From Akebia trifoliata (Eukaryota > Streptophyta > Magnoliopsida > Ranunculales > Lardizabalaceae), in NCBI GenBank assembly GCA_017979445.1, contig CM030714.1:4340001-4404000 (forward strand): 64,000 nucleotides of DNA, written 5' to 3'. A model generated the notes under the pieces. It saw nothing but the letters and a program-made list of their open reading frames with translations. It ran no database searches and was not told where the DNA came from. The stretch's first letter is position 1, and each line of letters begins with the position of its first letter. Shown here one piece after another: positions 32,993 to 45,215 of the stretch. The translations under genes and the position numbers were made by a program.

Positions 32993-33372
32993 AGGTCCCG
33001 TTCGGCACCCTAAGTTTTACCACACATTTTAACAAACGCGTTTGTCCTACATGGGTTAGAAGTTTCGGAATGGGCTGCTTTTTGGTGAGGATGATCTCTA
33101 TGGTGAGGAGATCATCCTCACCAAAAATCAGCTCATTCCAAAACTTCTAACCCCATCAAAAATGATTTACAAAAAATGGACGGTCCACGATTTTTCAACT
33201 TGTAAACATGGGGCTAAACATTTCGGAATGGGCTGATTTTTGGGGAGGATGATCTTCTAATCATAGAGATCATTCTCACCAAAAATCAGCCCATTCCAAA
33301 ACTTCTAACCCATGTAGGAAAAAAAACGTTTGTTAAAGTGTGTGGTAAAACTTAGGGTGCTGAACATTTCCC
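32993..33372. mobile_element. Foldback element E11
   Basis: Left end GGTCCCGTTCGGCACCCTAA, right end GGGTGCTGAACATTTCCC, so the two termini are of different subtypes. TA tracts flank it. Hairpin arms and the GGACGGTCCACGAT centre are present. Confidence 0.75.
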
Positions 33373-33383
33373 ATATATATATA

Positions 33384-33764
33384 GGGAAATATTCAGCACC
33401 CTAAGTTTTACCACACACTTTAACAAACGTTTTTTGTCCTACATGGGTTAGAAGTTTTGGAATGGGCTGATTTTTGGTGAGGATGATCTCTATGATTAGA
33501 AGATCATCCTCCTCAAAAATCAGCCCATTCTGAAATGTTTAGCCCCATGTTTACACGTTGAAAAATCGTAGACCGTCCATTTTTTGTAAACCATTTTTAA
33601 TGGGGTTAGAAGTTTTGGAATGAGCTGATTTTTGGTGAGGATGATCTCCTCACCATAGAGATCATCCTCACCAAAAATCAGTCCATTCCAAAACTTCTAA
33701 CCCATGTAGGACAAAACACGTTTGTTAAAGTGTGTGGTAATGCTTAGGGTGTTGAACAGGACCC
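33384..33764. mobile_element. Foldback element E12
   Basis: Ends GGGAAATATTCAGCACCCTA and GGGTGTTGAACAGGACCC, between TA tracts, with the same internal plan as E8. Confidence 0.75.
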
Positions 33765-33780
33765 ATATATATATATATAT

Positions 33781-34124
33781 GGGAAATGTTCAGCACCCTA
33801 AGCATTACCACACACTTTAACAAACGTTTTTTGTCCTACATGGGTTAGAAGTTTTGGAATGGGCTGATTTTTGGTGAGGATGATCTCTATGATTAGCAGA
33901 TCATCCTCCCCAAAAAATCAGCCCATTCCGAAATGTTTAGCCCCATGTTTACATGTTGAAAAATCGTATACCGTCAATTTTTTGTAAACCATTTTTGATG
34001 GGGCTAGAAGTTTTGGAATGAGCTGATTTTTGGTGAGGATGATCTCCTCACCATAGAGATCATCCTCACCAAAAATCAGCTCATTCCGAAACTTCTAACC
34101 CATGTAAGACAAAACGCGTTTGTT
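33781..34124. mobile_element. Foldback element E13, right end truncated
   Basis: Starts GGGAAATGTTCAGCACCCTA and stops at AACGCGTTTGTTATATATA, where the next element's TA tract begins, so about 35 bp of the right terminus are missing. Confidence 0.7.
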
Positions 34125-34131
34125 ATATATA

Positions 34132-34511
34132 GGGTCCCGTTCGGCACCCTAAGTTTTACCACACACTTTAACAAACGTTTTTTGTCTTACATGGGTTAGA
34201 AGTTTTGGAATGGGCTGATTTTTGGTGAGGATGATCTCTATGATTAGAAGATCATCCTCCCCAAAAATCAGCCCATTCCGAAATATTTAGCCCCATGTTT
34301 ACAAGTTGAAAAATCGTGGACGTCCATTTTTTGTAAATCATTTTTGATGGGGTTAAAAGTTTTGAAATGAGCTGATTTTTGGTGAGGATGATCTCCTCAC
34401 CATAGAGATCATCCTCACCAAAAATCAGCCCATTCCGAAACTTCTAACCCATGTAGGACAAAACGCGTTTGTTAAAGTGTGTGGTAAAACTTAGGGTGCC
34501 GAACGGGACCC
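34132..34511. mobile_element. Foldback element E14
   Basis: Ends GGGTCCCGTTCGGCACCCTA and GGGTGCCGAACGGGACCC are a near-perfect inverted pair between TA tracts, making this one of the least degraded copies (380 bp). Confidence 0.8.
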
Positions 34512-34528
34512 ATATATATATATATATA

Positions 34529-34886
34529 GGGTCGCGTTATTACGACCCCCTTTGCGACACACCTTTTTGTCTTATATGGGCAAAAATGTTTGGAATGGGC
34601 TGATTTTTTTTTGAGGATGATCTCTGTGATGAGGGGATCATCCTGGCAAAAAATCATCCCATTCCAAAACTTCTAACCCCATCAAAATTGATTTACAAAA
34701 ATTGGACGGTCTATAATTTTTCAACAAAAATCGGACGGTCTAGAAGTTTTGGAATGGGATGATTTTTTGCCAGGATGATCCCCTCACCATAGAGATCATC
34801 CTCATAAAAAATCAGCCCATTCCAAACATTTTTGCCCATATAAGACAAAAAGGTGTGTCGCAAAGGGGGTCGTAATAACGTGACCC
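34529..34886. mobile_element. Foldback element E15, distinct terminal subfamily
   Basis: Ends GGGTCGCGTTATTACGACCC and the inverted GGGGTCGTAATAACGTGACC(C), with (TA)n on both sides. Arms include GATGATCTCTGTGATGAGGG and TGATTTTTTGCCAGGATGAT. The GGGNNCGTT start is shared with the others while the next 40 bp are unrelated. Confidence 0.8.
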
Positions 34887-36243
34887 ATATATATATATAT
34901 ATATTTATAGAAAATTACTAAAGGACCCTAGCCGGGATTTCTTTCTAATTACTCCCTGAGTTTTGGGCGGTTGCTTGATAAGTCATTTAGTAAAACTTTA
35001 TTTTCTTAATGGTCCTTCAACCCCATGGCAGGTTATAATATTTTGAAATACCTAAATTACCCTTTTTCATCTTCTTCACATGCTTAGATTTTTCAACCAC
35101 GATTCCAATCATTTTCAACGATTTTTAATCGTGAATGACGAATGAAAATGATACACTTCTAATTTTGAATATTTAAATGTATTTTTTGATTTATTGCAAT
35201 GATTTAAAATAAAAAATGAAGAACGAAAACGAGATTCAAAAAATATATACATACACACATAATGGTTAGCTTGCCACTTTTTATTCATTATCGAGTTCAA
35301 CATTTTTATTGTCAAGCTCCCAAATATTATTTATTATCGACCTCACCAAAATTTATTTATTGTTGAACTCACCAATTTTATTTATTGTCGAGCTCACCAC
35401 TTTTTATTGTTGAGTTCAACAATTTAAAAAAAAATGTCAAACTTGACAATAAAAATGTTGAACCCAAAAATAGAAAGTGTTGAGCTTAACGCTAGTAAAT
35501 TCCACCCGTCTTCATTTTTCAAGTTTTTTTGACTAAAATACATGAAAAGATTGACTCATCTTGATGCTTGATTTTTCTTTCAAGTTCTTTTTGAAATTTT
35601 TATTTTTTTTTCTTCTTGGTGATGTATTTATGTTAAAAAAAATAATTGAGAAGAGAGAGAGAGAGATAAGTAGAAAGTTTGGTAGAGTTTTAGGTTGAGG
35701 GGAGGGAATTTATATAGAGTTTGGGGTAAAATGATTCAACCATAAAAACAAATGAAAGTAACATTCTTTTTGTTTTGTTATTCTTTTAAAATTTTCAATT
35801 GTATGAGGGTTGAAATGGAATTTACCTTAGAATTTTAGGAGATTGATTGTGATAATATGAGTATTTTTTTAATGGAGAGATGATAAGGATTTAGAACAAG
35901 GTGGTAGAGGTAAGGTGTAGACTAGGGTAGTGGGTGTATTGTAGTAGTAACATATGGCATAGGTAGGTTAGGTTTGGGAGGTTGATTGTAGTAGTGACAT
36001 GTGTCCACTTAAATGAATATGTGCCTAGGAATTGGGTTAGGGCTCAACTTTAGGATTTGGGCTTGGATTACGATTTGGATGGGTTTAATCTTTAAAAAAA
36101 GGTTTATGGATGAATCAAGCTTAGGAATTGGGTACGGACTTCTTGGCAAAGTCCATGGGTCTTGTGCGTGCTTCCTTAAACCAAATCCATCTTTCGCGTG
36201 TTTTCTTGATATCTCAGATTTGATCCAAACAAAATGGGGTGTC
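34887..36243. repeat. Duplicated intergenic block, copy B
   Basis: Counterpart of 8590-9867: GAAAATTACTAAAGGACCCT onward, TTTATTGTCGAGCTCACC repeats, and GGGTGTCTACA just before 36246. In unit A the join between the gene-copy flank and this block is short (8620-8640), so the whole nest 23937-34904 is an insertion in unit B. It carries one unit-specific stretch (about 36030-36120) not seen in copy A. Confidence 0.65.
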
Positions 36244-36500
36244 TACAATCTCTATGGTGAGGAGATCATCTCACAATAACAAGTCCAATCTGAAACTTTC
36301 AACCCCATCAAAAGTGATTTAGAGTGGTGGATTGTCAATTTTTTATCGTTAATTTGTAAACCACTTTTGATGGGTTATAAGTTTTAGATTGGGCAAATTT
36401 TTTGTGAGGATAATCTCGTCACCATATAAATCATTCACAAAAAAATTCAAACCAATCCGAAACTTTTAAGCCTATAGGATAAATTTTGTCTCCCAAACTT
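36244..36500. mobile_element. Foldback element, degenerate copy B (E16)
   Basis: Orthologue of the degenerate element at 9868-10120, with CTCTATGGTGAGGAGATCAT and its imperfect complement. A (TA)n tract at 36503-36526 follows, longer than in copy A. Confidence 0.6.
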
Positions 36501-37239
36501 TTTATATATATATATATATATATATATGAGGGAGATCCAGAAGATCTCAAATATACATACAACCATGGTATATATAAAAAGAAATCATTTCTACCATATT
36601 GAAGGAGGATCTGACCATGGTTCAACTAATTTGATAAGTTTTTGGTCCCAACTCAACCTTAAAACACTAATTTAAAAAAAAAAATTTATATGTGATCAAA
36701 AAGAGATTTTAAGATGTCTTATTTAATTACAATGTTAATTAATTAATCTCTAAGTTATCTTAAAAATTGAATTATATTAAAAGAAATTGAATTTTGTTAG
36801 TTGGGTTGCAATAGAATTGTAGGGACACAATCAAAATTCTATGTGATCAAAAGGACAAATGTTTAATGATCCCTACTGTCTAGGAGAATTGTGTTAATGT
36901 CACTGGCATGGAATATTTGACAACTGAATACTAGTCTTTAAGAAAAACAATAAAAAAAAGTAGTTTTTCTAAAAAAAAATAAATAAATAAAAGCATCTTT
37001 CAGCAATCCGTCATGTGGTATATTCACGTAGCGTAGGTAATGTCACACCATGACAATATGGCATAGTGACCACTTAATTAATTTTTGGATTAGTAGATAA
37101 AACATTCACATATGAATATAAATATACTAGATCATATACCAAATACAACATTAATTCTCAGTTTGTAGTACATTATAACATTAACACAGACATAATTCTC
37201 ACTCAACACATTTGCTAAAATCCTTAACTCATTTTGTTA
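36501..37239. repeat. 3' flank of RLP2
   Basis: Matches 10121-10863 with small indels. No gene. Confidence 0.6.
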
Positions 37240-40200
37240 CTAGAAGCATTGGTTGCCCAGTCGATGTTTTTGTGGATTTTTAGTGAAAATTTTGATTAAG
37301 TAAAAAAATGATATTGTCCAAAAGAATCCAACTAGAAATCCGACCCATGCGCCTTCCCACAAAAACCATGGCTCCTCCGCCTCCTCCTTCTTCGCTGTAT
37401 AACTTGGTTGACTCATAGTTTGACATGGAACCAGAATTTGTTTCCCACACAACCCCTTGATGTTAGCATACGAATTGAGATCGTTCATTGTATCCATCGT
37501 GTTACCCTCCGGAATCTGACCCTCAAGTTCATTATTGCTTACATCCAATTTAGTAAGCTGTTTCATATTCTTGAATGTTTGTGGAATTATACCGTAAAGC
37601 TTGTTATGTGACAAGTCTAAACTCCCTAGATTTTCAAATCCTCCAAAACTCGCAGGGATGCCACCGGAGAGTTTGTTATATGAAATATTGAGTGATTTAA
37701 GACCTCTAAGAGCACCTAAAGATGATGGGATCTCGCCAGACAAATGATTTCTTGACAAGTCCAGCAACTTGTACATATATAGGTCATCACTAGGGAGACT
37801 TTGAACTATGCTCTTCCAATGTACTTTCGTGTCATTTCCTCTATGTTTTTGCACGATACACATTTGAGTATAAGAAATATCAGGGGCCTTAATCATCCCT
37901 GTGAGATTACCAAACATCTTTGGGATTTCTCCGTTGAGATTGTTGTTGGAAAGGTCGAGGATTTGAAGATTAGTTAGATTGGATAAAAGATAAGGGATTG
38001 ACCCGTGGAAGTGATTTCCCCTTAAGATTAGAACTTTTAATCTTGAGAATCGAGAGAAGAAGTTTGGTATCTCACCTGAAATTTCATTGCCATGGAGATC
38101 AAGGTATATTAGGTTTTCCATTTTAGAAAAGTTCTCTGGTAAACGGCCTGAAAATATATTTTGTCCAAACTCGAGTGAACATACATTCTTTCCTAAGTTC
38201 ACTGGAACTTCACCAAAGAATTTATGGTAGGATAGGTCAATGCACAACAAAGACGGGAATTTAGGAATTTTGTCACTTGAAAAGTTGTTCTTAGACAAGT
38301 CTAGTTGTTCTAAGTTGTGCAACCTTGTCATGGAATGTGGCAATGAACCAGAAAAAATGTTTTGACTTAGCCATAGGATTCGAAGATTGGTCGCATCGTC
38401 GATGTTCTTCGGAAGTTGGCCAATAAAATTGTTGTTTGAAAGATCAATCATTTCCAAGTTACGTTTGAAAAGACGAGGTGGGAGGGAACCTGTGAGATTA
38501 TTGTTGTTGAGATAAATGTTCGAGAGATTGAAATCAAGAAGCCATTGAGGGATTGTCCATTCCAATTCATTGTCACTTAGATCCAATGAAGAAAGATCTT
38601 TCTGGTTGGACAGCCAACTGGGAAAGTTTCCACTGATGCCACAGGATCCCAAATATAATCCTTTCAACAAAAATTTGGGATTGATCTTCAAGTTGCCACG
38701 CAAATTAAGTTTGTTTCCTCCAAGATGCAATTGTTCCAATCCCTCAATTTCAAACAGCTCCACCGGGATCCCTCCTGTAAAAAATAAAATTATTTGTTAA
38801 ATCATGGATTGGATTTCCAAGTTAATAATGAGTTACTGAAATTTTACCTGATAAGTTGTTGTCACTGAGGTCCAGATGAAGAAGGTTGGGCAAGTTGCCA
38901 ATTTCAATTGGAATATTTGATGAGAGAGAATTGTTTTGAAGCTTCAAGGACTGTAGATCCCTTAGGGTGCGATTGATTGCGCTTCAAAACGCAAATTTAC
39001 CGGCGTTTGCGTTAAAACGCGGGATTTTTTTTTTTTTGAGCGTTTGATACAGCGTTAAAACGCTGCGTTTTGAAATTTTTAACGCAATTTTGTAACATTT
39101 ACCGCTGTTTTGAAAAGCGGATGTGAGGAGCTTCGCGGAACAGCGTTAAAACGCGATGATGTGAAAAGACTATTATTCCCTTCGACTTTTTTAACATTTA
39201 CATCACTGTCCGCGATTTAACCTCGTTCACACTTCACCCTTCGATTTCATAGTCGACTGATCTCATTGAAGACGACGACCAGCCGACCGATCTTATCGAC
39301 GACGACGACCATAGAAACACCGATCTAACCCTTTGACGACGACGCCGGTTTCTTTGTTCAAACGAAACCCATCAATGACGACGACGCTAGCTTCGGTCAA
39401 ACGAAACCCACCGGCTTGAAAAACCCACCGTCGATCGACACCATTCATCTCTGTGAGCTCTCTCTCTCTCTATCTCATCGATTTCATTATCTCTTTGTTG
39501 ACGAAATTGCATATTAACAGAAAATATTCTGTTAGGGTTGTAATTTTTTGGTTGATTTTTATTAAAATAAATTTTTGTTAGAAATATTTGTGAATGATTG
39601 TTGTTGATTAACGTCTCTTAGAAATTTTTTTGTTAGAAATTGCATCGATTAACGCCTTTTAGAATTTTTGTTGGAAACAAGCAATATTTGTTAGAATAGG
39701 ATCCAAACATTTGGGATATTGAAATTACTTGGGCCTTTACAACGTTGGGATTTCAGCTTTGGGGAGGATTTTCTTACATATGACCTTGGAAATTTCTCCC
39801 CAATTCAATGAGAGTAGTAGCTCACCTTTGAAAAAATTTCAGCTTTGGGGAGGATTTTCATGAATGGCGAGATCATGCCATGTCCACAGCTTTAATTTCA
39901 AAGCTTTTCTATTATTCTTTCTGCTCATGATGCTTACGCTTATGTTTCTGTCATCCAATGACTAAGTGCCATGTCGACTAATACCACTATCTTTTAACCA
40001 ATGAGATCATGCCATGTGGACTATTGTAACTTTGTCATACATTCGTGGCTCATCCTGAATTAGGAATCGAACTTATCTAATATTCTAATCCAACATTTAC
40101 GGATCCTTTTATTCCAATACAATCCAACTGCAACAAGGATTGGAATATAATTAAACTTGAGGCTGCAAATGCTCCTTGTAAAGAGATTCCATTTTATAAT

Positions 40201-42820
40201 ACTTTTAATTATTAAAATATATTGATTTTTTAATTTTTTTACTAATAATATGAAGTAGTGTTCATCGGCCAACTAGATCATTTATTAGCTAATGTGTCTT
40301 AATTAGTGAAAGGGATGAAGCTATGTTATATTACAAACTCCTTGAGTCTTCTCCAAAAACTCGGCAGAGTTGATTAGATCATCCTAAAGTCGACAAAAGA
40401 GTTATGTGCTGAACTTTAATTTTTTTGGGTGAATTACCATTTTGTGAGTTGAAAATGAATTATTTATGATTTCAGCTAACTGTTCATTTTAATTATCAAA
40501 ACATGAATGGTCCTGACTAATAAATGATTTCACTAATTAAGACACATTAGCTAATAAATGATCTACAGTTTAACTACCTAGAAGACCCCGAAATGGGATA
40601 TGATTTCTAGATCTATGAAAATGTTGGTTGGGATTAAGACGTCGTACATTGTTGGAGGTAATTAGATTACCTAGGAGAACAAGTTCCAATTTATGTTTGC
40701 TTGATTTAGTACATATAATTGCAAGGTTGGTTTGGATTACGACATTATCCATTGTTGGGGGTAATTTTTGATTACCTAGGAGAACAAATTCCCATTTATG
40801 GTTGCTTGATTTCACACAGTTATAGAGAAAAAGCATATGCTGCATGTGGGCTAGTTTTGTTGAGGACACTGTTTACTCAATTAGTAATTGGCCTCCATAT
40901 GGACCTAGATTATGACAAGTTGCAATCCATAGACCATATGAATCATGTGTTTAAAAAACACATGACCATGTTGCGACGATGTGTCCCTTTCAAAGTTCAA
41001 ATATAAAAGTAAAGAACTAAAGCTTTAGCTTTACGCAACTGTAATTCTGAATCTATAACCTTTAGTTTACTAGCGCATTGTGAATTGCAAGGAAGTAGAC
41101 CAACTCCATGTTGATTTTTTGAGATTTCCTTGGGATCACAACCGGTGTTGCGATATGCTGTCTGAACATCTTGACATAGCCACTCCTTTTTGAGGTTTTG
41201 ACATCCACAACGAACATTAACCTTACAAGAGGGAGTTGACAAGGGAATAAAATAAAATTAAGATAAATGTATATTTTTATGTTTTTATTTATTTCAGTTT
41301 TACTTATTATATTAACTATGATTATTATGTTTAAATGATGTAAGAATCTAAATGTGGTGGTTGTGGATGTGTTACGTATATACGATGTAATGTGGATGTG
41401 CTATGTAAAATGTGAAATTTGGATTGAATATTATGCAGGTATTTTGTTTATCAGGAAAATTTCATATGTTCAATTTCAAGAGGAGATGCTGTCGAAATTT
41501 TTATAGAATTTTATTATATTTATCTATATTTAGTGTAATTATATATTTATAGGGGTATTTTAGTAATTTTTGATGCATTCTGCGTACATTATGTTGGATT
41601 GTGTATTATGCAGGTATTTTATTTATCAGGAAAATTTTATATGTCTATTTTTAAGAGGAGATGCTGCCGAAATTTCTATAGAATTATAAATTTTTCTATA
41701 ATTTTTTATAGATTTATAAACATTTTAAAATTAAAATAATTATTTTTTTAATTTTTTATATAATTTTATTATATTTATATATATATATTTAGTGTAATTA
41801 TATATGTATAGGGGTATTCTGATAATTTTTATGCCTTCTGGTTGCATTATCAACCTTAAGGGCATTCTGGTCATTTTACCCTACTACAGCATATTTTAGA
41901 AGCTGTATCAAACAGTCCACAGTTAGATTCTAGTCAACAGCACAGCAGTTTTAAAAAGCTCTATCAAACAAGTTTTTCAGCTTTTCAGATTCTGACAGCA
42001 GATTCAGACAGCAGAAGCAGACAGCAGTTTTAAGAAGCTGAATCAATCGCCCCCTTAGATTCTGCCAAATTGAGCTTGGGATTCCATATGTGATTCCATT
42101 GCTACTGAGATCCAAATCAACGAACTTCGACAAGTTGCCAAGTGATTTTGGGATTCCGCCAGAAAAATCATTATTATGGAGCTCCAAATTCTGCAATTGA
42201 TTGAGGTTTCCGATTTCCGTAGGGATCTTTCCAGATAGATGGTTATAAGACACAAACAACTCTCTCAAGCTTAAAAGATGTCCCACTTCACTAGTCAAGT
42301 TTCCACTTAGCAAATTTGAACCCAGATTAAGAAATTTTAGATTTCCAAGACCAAATATTTGGGAAGGAATAGAGCCATTAAATCTATTAAAACCCAAGTC
42401 GAGAAAAACCAACCTAGTCAAGTTGAGAAAGCCGTTTGTCGGAATTTCACCATGCATTCCATTCCCAGATATATTCAGCTTTGTCAAGCTTCTTATACGA
42501 AAGAGTGGTGTCAAAGCTGCAACAGTGAAACTCCTGATAATAGGGGAGAGATCAAGGGTTTCGACTAGTCTTGAAGAAAGGAGAGTAGAACAGTTTACAC
42601 GATTCCATCGACAACAATCAGAATTGGAGACCCAGGAGTCCAAATCGAAAGGGTTGTACAAGAAGCTCTTGTTATGATTTCCAATTAATATGGATTTGAA
42701 TTGGAGGAGAGCCTGTTTATGATCCTCAAGGCAGCATAGACATAGACTTGTGAAGAAGAAGAAGAAGAAGATGAAGAAGTAAGGAGAAGAGCGATGGAGT
42801 TGTGGTTGTGACTTGGCCAT
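37240..42820 (-). pseudogene. LRR receptor-like protein RLP2, interrupted by a Harbinger-type insertion
   Basis: Very close paralogue of RLP1. Exon 1 is 42820 down to 38848 but split by an insertion at 38965-42054; exon 2 is 37240-38774; the intron (38775-38847) is 73 nt with the same splice sites as RLP1. Ignoring the insertion and one TTA duplication, exon 1 is 880 nt against 889 in RLP1, a 9-nt difference explained by three fewer Phe codons in the signal peptide. No other frame lesion was noticed. All landmarks are kept: MAKSQPQLHRS start, CCLEDHKQALLQFKS N-cap, LRRs, the island after FGNLTGMIK, KGLCGKQ C-cap, acidic juxtamembrane, membrane segment and GNQCF end. As it stands, translation reads through SSIWQNLR into transposon sequence and stops after about 30 unrelated codons. 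The protein would lack most LRRs and the membrane anchor unless the element is spliced out. Confidence 0.88.
38965..42054. mobile_element. 3.09-kb non-autonomous PIF/Harbinger-type element in RLP2 exon 1
   Basis: Terminal repeats are GGGTGCGATTGATTGCGCTT at the left and, inverted at the right, GGGGGCGATTGATTCAGCTT (3 mismatches in 20). TTA is duplicated at 38962-38964 and 42055-42057; RLP1 has a single TTAG at the same codon. TTA duplication and G-rich TIRs mark the PIF/Harbinger superfamily. The right subterminal zone has repeated CAGACAGCAG, recalling the CTTCAGA array of the autonomous element at 1304-4221, but the TIRs differ in sequence. No transposase is encoded. ORFs near 40570-41242 are unrecognised. 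Internal direct repeats occur at about 41436-41590 and 41612-41830. Confidence 0.88.
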
Positions 42821-44261
42821 CGATTGATTGGTTTCTATTGATTTGCTTTGGCAAGATATGGTGCTCACCACTCTTGTTACATTTTCTTTAATAGTAATTG
42901 AAGTTGTCTTGTCTTGGGTTAATTTTATGATCAATTCTAGTATGAACGTGGCTAGTCGGATTGCCAAAAAAAACCCACTATTAATAAAATGAGATAATTT
43001 AGCTAAATTAATGATGAAAAAAGATGGAAATACTGACCTGTTGCATGAAACTCTCAACCCAAGCTTTCTTGTTGTGATTCTCCTATCCAATGGCTGTATT
43101 TTCAGGACACCTTAGGATTCTATAGAAGAGGAAGAGATGGTAACCAAACATGATCAATAATCCGCATGGGACCAAGAACAGATCAAGGTATTTCTCATCC
43201 CAATCCATCTTCTTTGTTAACTAATTTGCATTAATTGGGAGAGAGATGGCTTTATAAACTTAAATAACAAAGATTTTTTTTTTAAAAAAAACCATATTTC
43301 GTGATCAATTAATAGTTCATCAACTAATTCATTAATTAGTTGAATTGATCGGCTAGTCCCTTATTCTAAGAATTTTAAGAACTTTTTAAAAAATCTGGAG
43401 AATTTTGTGACTATGCTCCCTAGATGATGATATACATAGTTGGATGAATGTTAAGTATAAACGACTGTATTCAGAAAATGTATGAATAATCCTTACAAAC
43501 AATAAACTAAGGAAAATTAATTGATTGAAAAGCCTCCACCAATCAATTTCTTTTTGGGAATTTGAGCCTTCTTTCCATTTCTTTTTAAACCATGTCCTAA
43601 TCCCATCGACAAAGTCGTCTTGAACATCATTTGACTTGGTCAAAGTAAAAATATTCAAAATATACAACCAAACAAAATCTCTTATAAAGAAGGAAAGAAA
43701 GCCTGTTAGATTGAAAATCCTAAACGAGTGGCCGAAGCAAAAGTTAAGGCCTAATAAGAAATTTTTAATGCCCGTTAAGCTGAAAAAATTGAGAACATTA
43801 AAAGTATAAACGAATGTATTCAGAAAATGTATGAATAGTCCTTGCAAACAGTAAAATATGGGGAAATAGATTGAAAAGCCTCTGTCATGTGCGACGAAGA
43901 CCATTAATAATCTCAATTTAAAGAAACTTCCAAGTTGAAAATTCTAAATGTGGAGAAAAAACAAAAATCGATGCGGATTGAGGTAGTTATCTAGACCATC
44001 ATTTGAATGGAGGAACACGATTTATTTAGTCTTCCCAATAAGACTTGATGATAGTGATGTGGGTGATTAACATGTGGACTAATTTTTTTGAGAATATTTT
44101 ATTTGGTCCATGAGAACTTCCAGGTAATTTAGTATTTTTTATTTGAATCCTACAGCACTAAGAACAAAATCATTGATATGAAAAATGTGACTTCCTTGAA
44201 ATACCCTTAAATTCTACATAAAGACAAAAGAGGGAGGAATGGTTATTTTTTCAAGACCTTG
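42821..44261. other. RLP2 upstream region and intergenic DNA
   Basis: 42821-42920 matches the RLP1 5' flank. Beyond that the two units differ: unit B has sequence at 42930-44100 not found upstream of RLP1. The 176-codon minus-strand frame at 43386-43916 is Phe/Leu-rich without a recognisable domain, so I do not call it a gene. The short phrase TATAAACGACTGTATTCAGAAAATG recurs at 43456 and 43805. Confidence 0.4.
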
Positions 44262-44515
44262 AGATATATGTTGTGAGAGATTGAAATCAAGAAGACATAG
44301 AGGGATTGTCCCTTCCAATTCATTGTCACATAGATCTAATTGGACAGCCAATTGGGGAAGTTTGCACTGATGCCGCAGGATCCCAAGTATAATCCTTTTA
44401 ACAAAAATTTGGGATGATCTTCAAGTTGCCACGCAAATTAAATTTGTTTCCTCCAAAGATGCAATTGCTCCAATCCCTCAATTTCAAACAACTTCACCGG
44501 GATCTCTCTTGTAAA
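44262..44515 (-). pseudogene. RLP fragment, start of exon 2 (copy B)
   Basis: Paralogue of the scrap at 14722-14955 with the same internal deletion. Minus-strand pieces match the LHLGGNKLNLRGNLKINPKF region, with frameshifts (for example an extra base in CCTCCAAAGATGC). Confidence 0.8.
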
Positions 44516-45059
44516 AAATATGACCTTGTGCCATTAAAAAATATGACCCAATACCACATAAATGTAGAGGACAAAATTCTATGAACTAAAAAAAAACTTG
44601 ACTAGTCAGATTGCCAAACACTAGTTGGGTTGGCCCCAAACACAATGGGTTGTAGTTCTATGGTGCCTTGGGCTCCCATGTGCACCTAAGGTCCAATCTC
44701 TTGCTCTCTCAAACTCAAGCAATTAAGAGAGTATGAACATTTATAAGTTGAGTGCAAGTCTTATATTTATCCGATGTGGGACTAAATATTTAGAAAGTTA
44801 TCTTTGCAACTCTCAAGAGAAACAAAAAGAAATAATCTTTGGTTTTTCAACTATCACAAACAAGGAAAATGTGTTCTTAACTCAGATTTAACAAAAAAAA
44901 AAAACCTACACCAACCACACTCAAGAAAAAATAAGGTCTTGAGTTCAAATCTTTCCCCCAACAAAATTTAATAAATGATATTAACTATGAATCCTACAAC
45001 ATATACGATTTAAAGAGTAGGATTGGTTGACTCTAAAATACATTAAGCGGAATTTTATT
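44516..45059. other. Intergenic, paralogous to 14956-15482
   Basis: No gene. Same order of short motifs as in unit A. Confidence 0.5.
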
Positions 45060-45215
45060 TTGAACCCTACTGAATCGGTACAAATGCACTAATAGAACGT
45101 CAACGGAGGAGTTGTTGTGATTTGGCCATGGATGGGTGTTTTTCTCTTCTTTAGCAAGAGAGGTTACAACTTCCACATCTCCACATATAGTCCTCACCAC
45201 TCCTATACATTTTAA
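45060..45215 (-). repeat. Single RLP 5'-end remnant
   Basis: One unit of the sequence that is tandemly repeated at 15483-15956 (GGCCATGGATGGGTGTTTTT, TTTAGCAAGAGAGGTTACAA, CATATAGTCCTCACCACTCC). Confidence 0.55.

Noticed and set aside
40719..41006. 95-codon frame inside the 3.09-kb Harbinger-type element
   Set aside because: No resemblance to Harbinger ORF1 or transposase and a competing frame on the other strand; left unassigned.
43386..43916. 176-codon minus-strand frame
   Set aside because: Hydrophobic AT-driven composition, no family similarity and not present in the duplicated unit; insufficient for a gene call.
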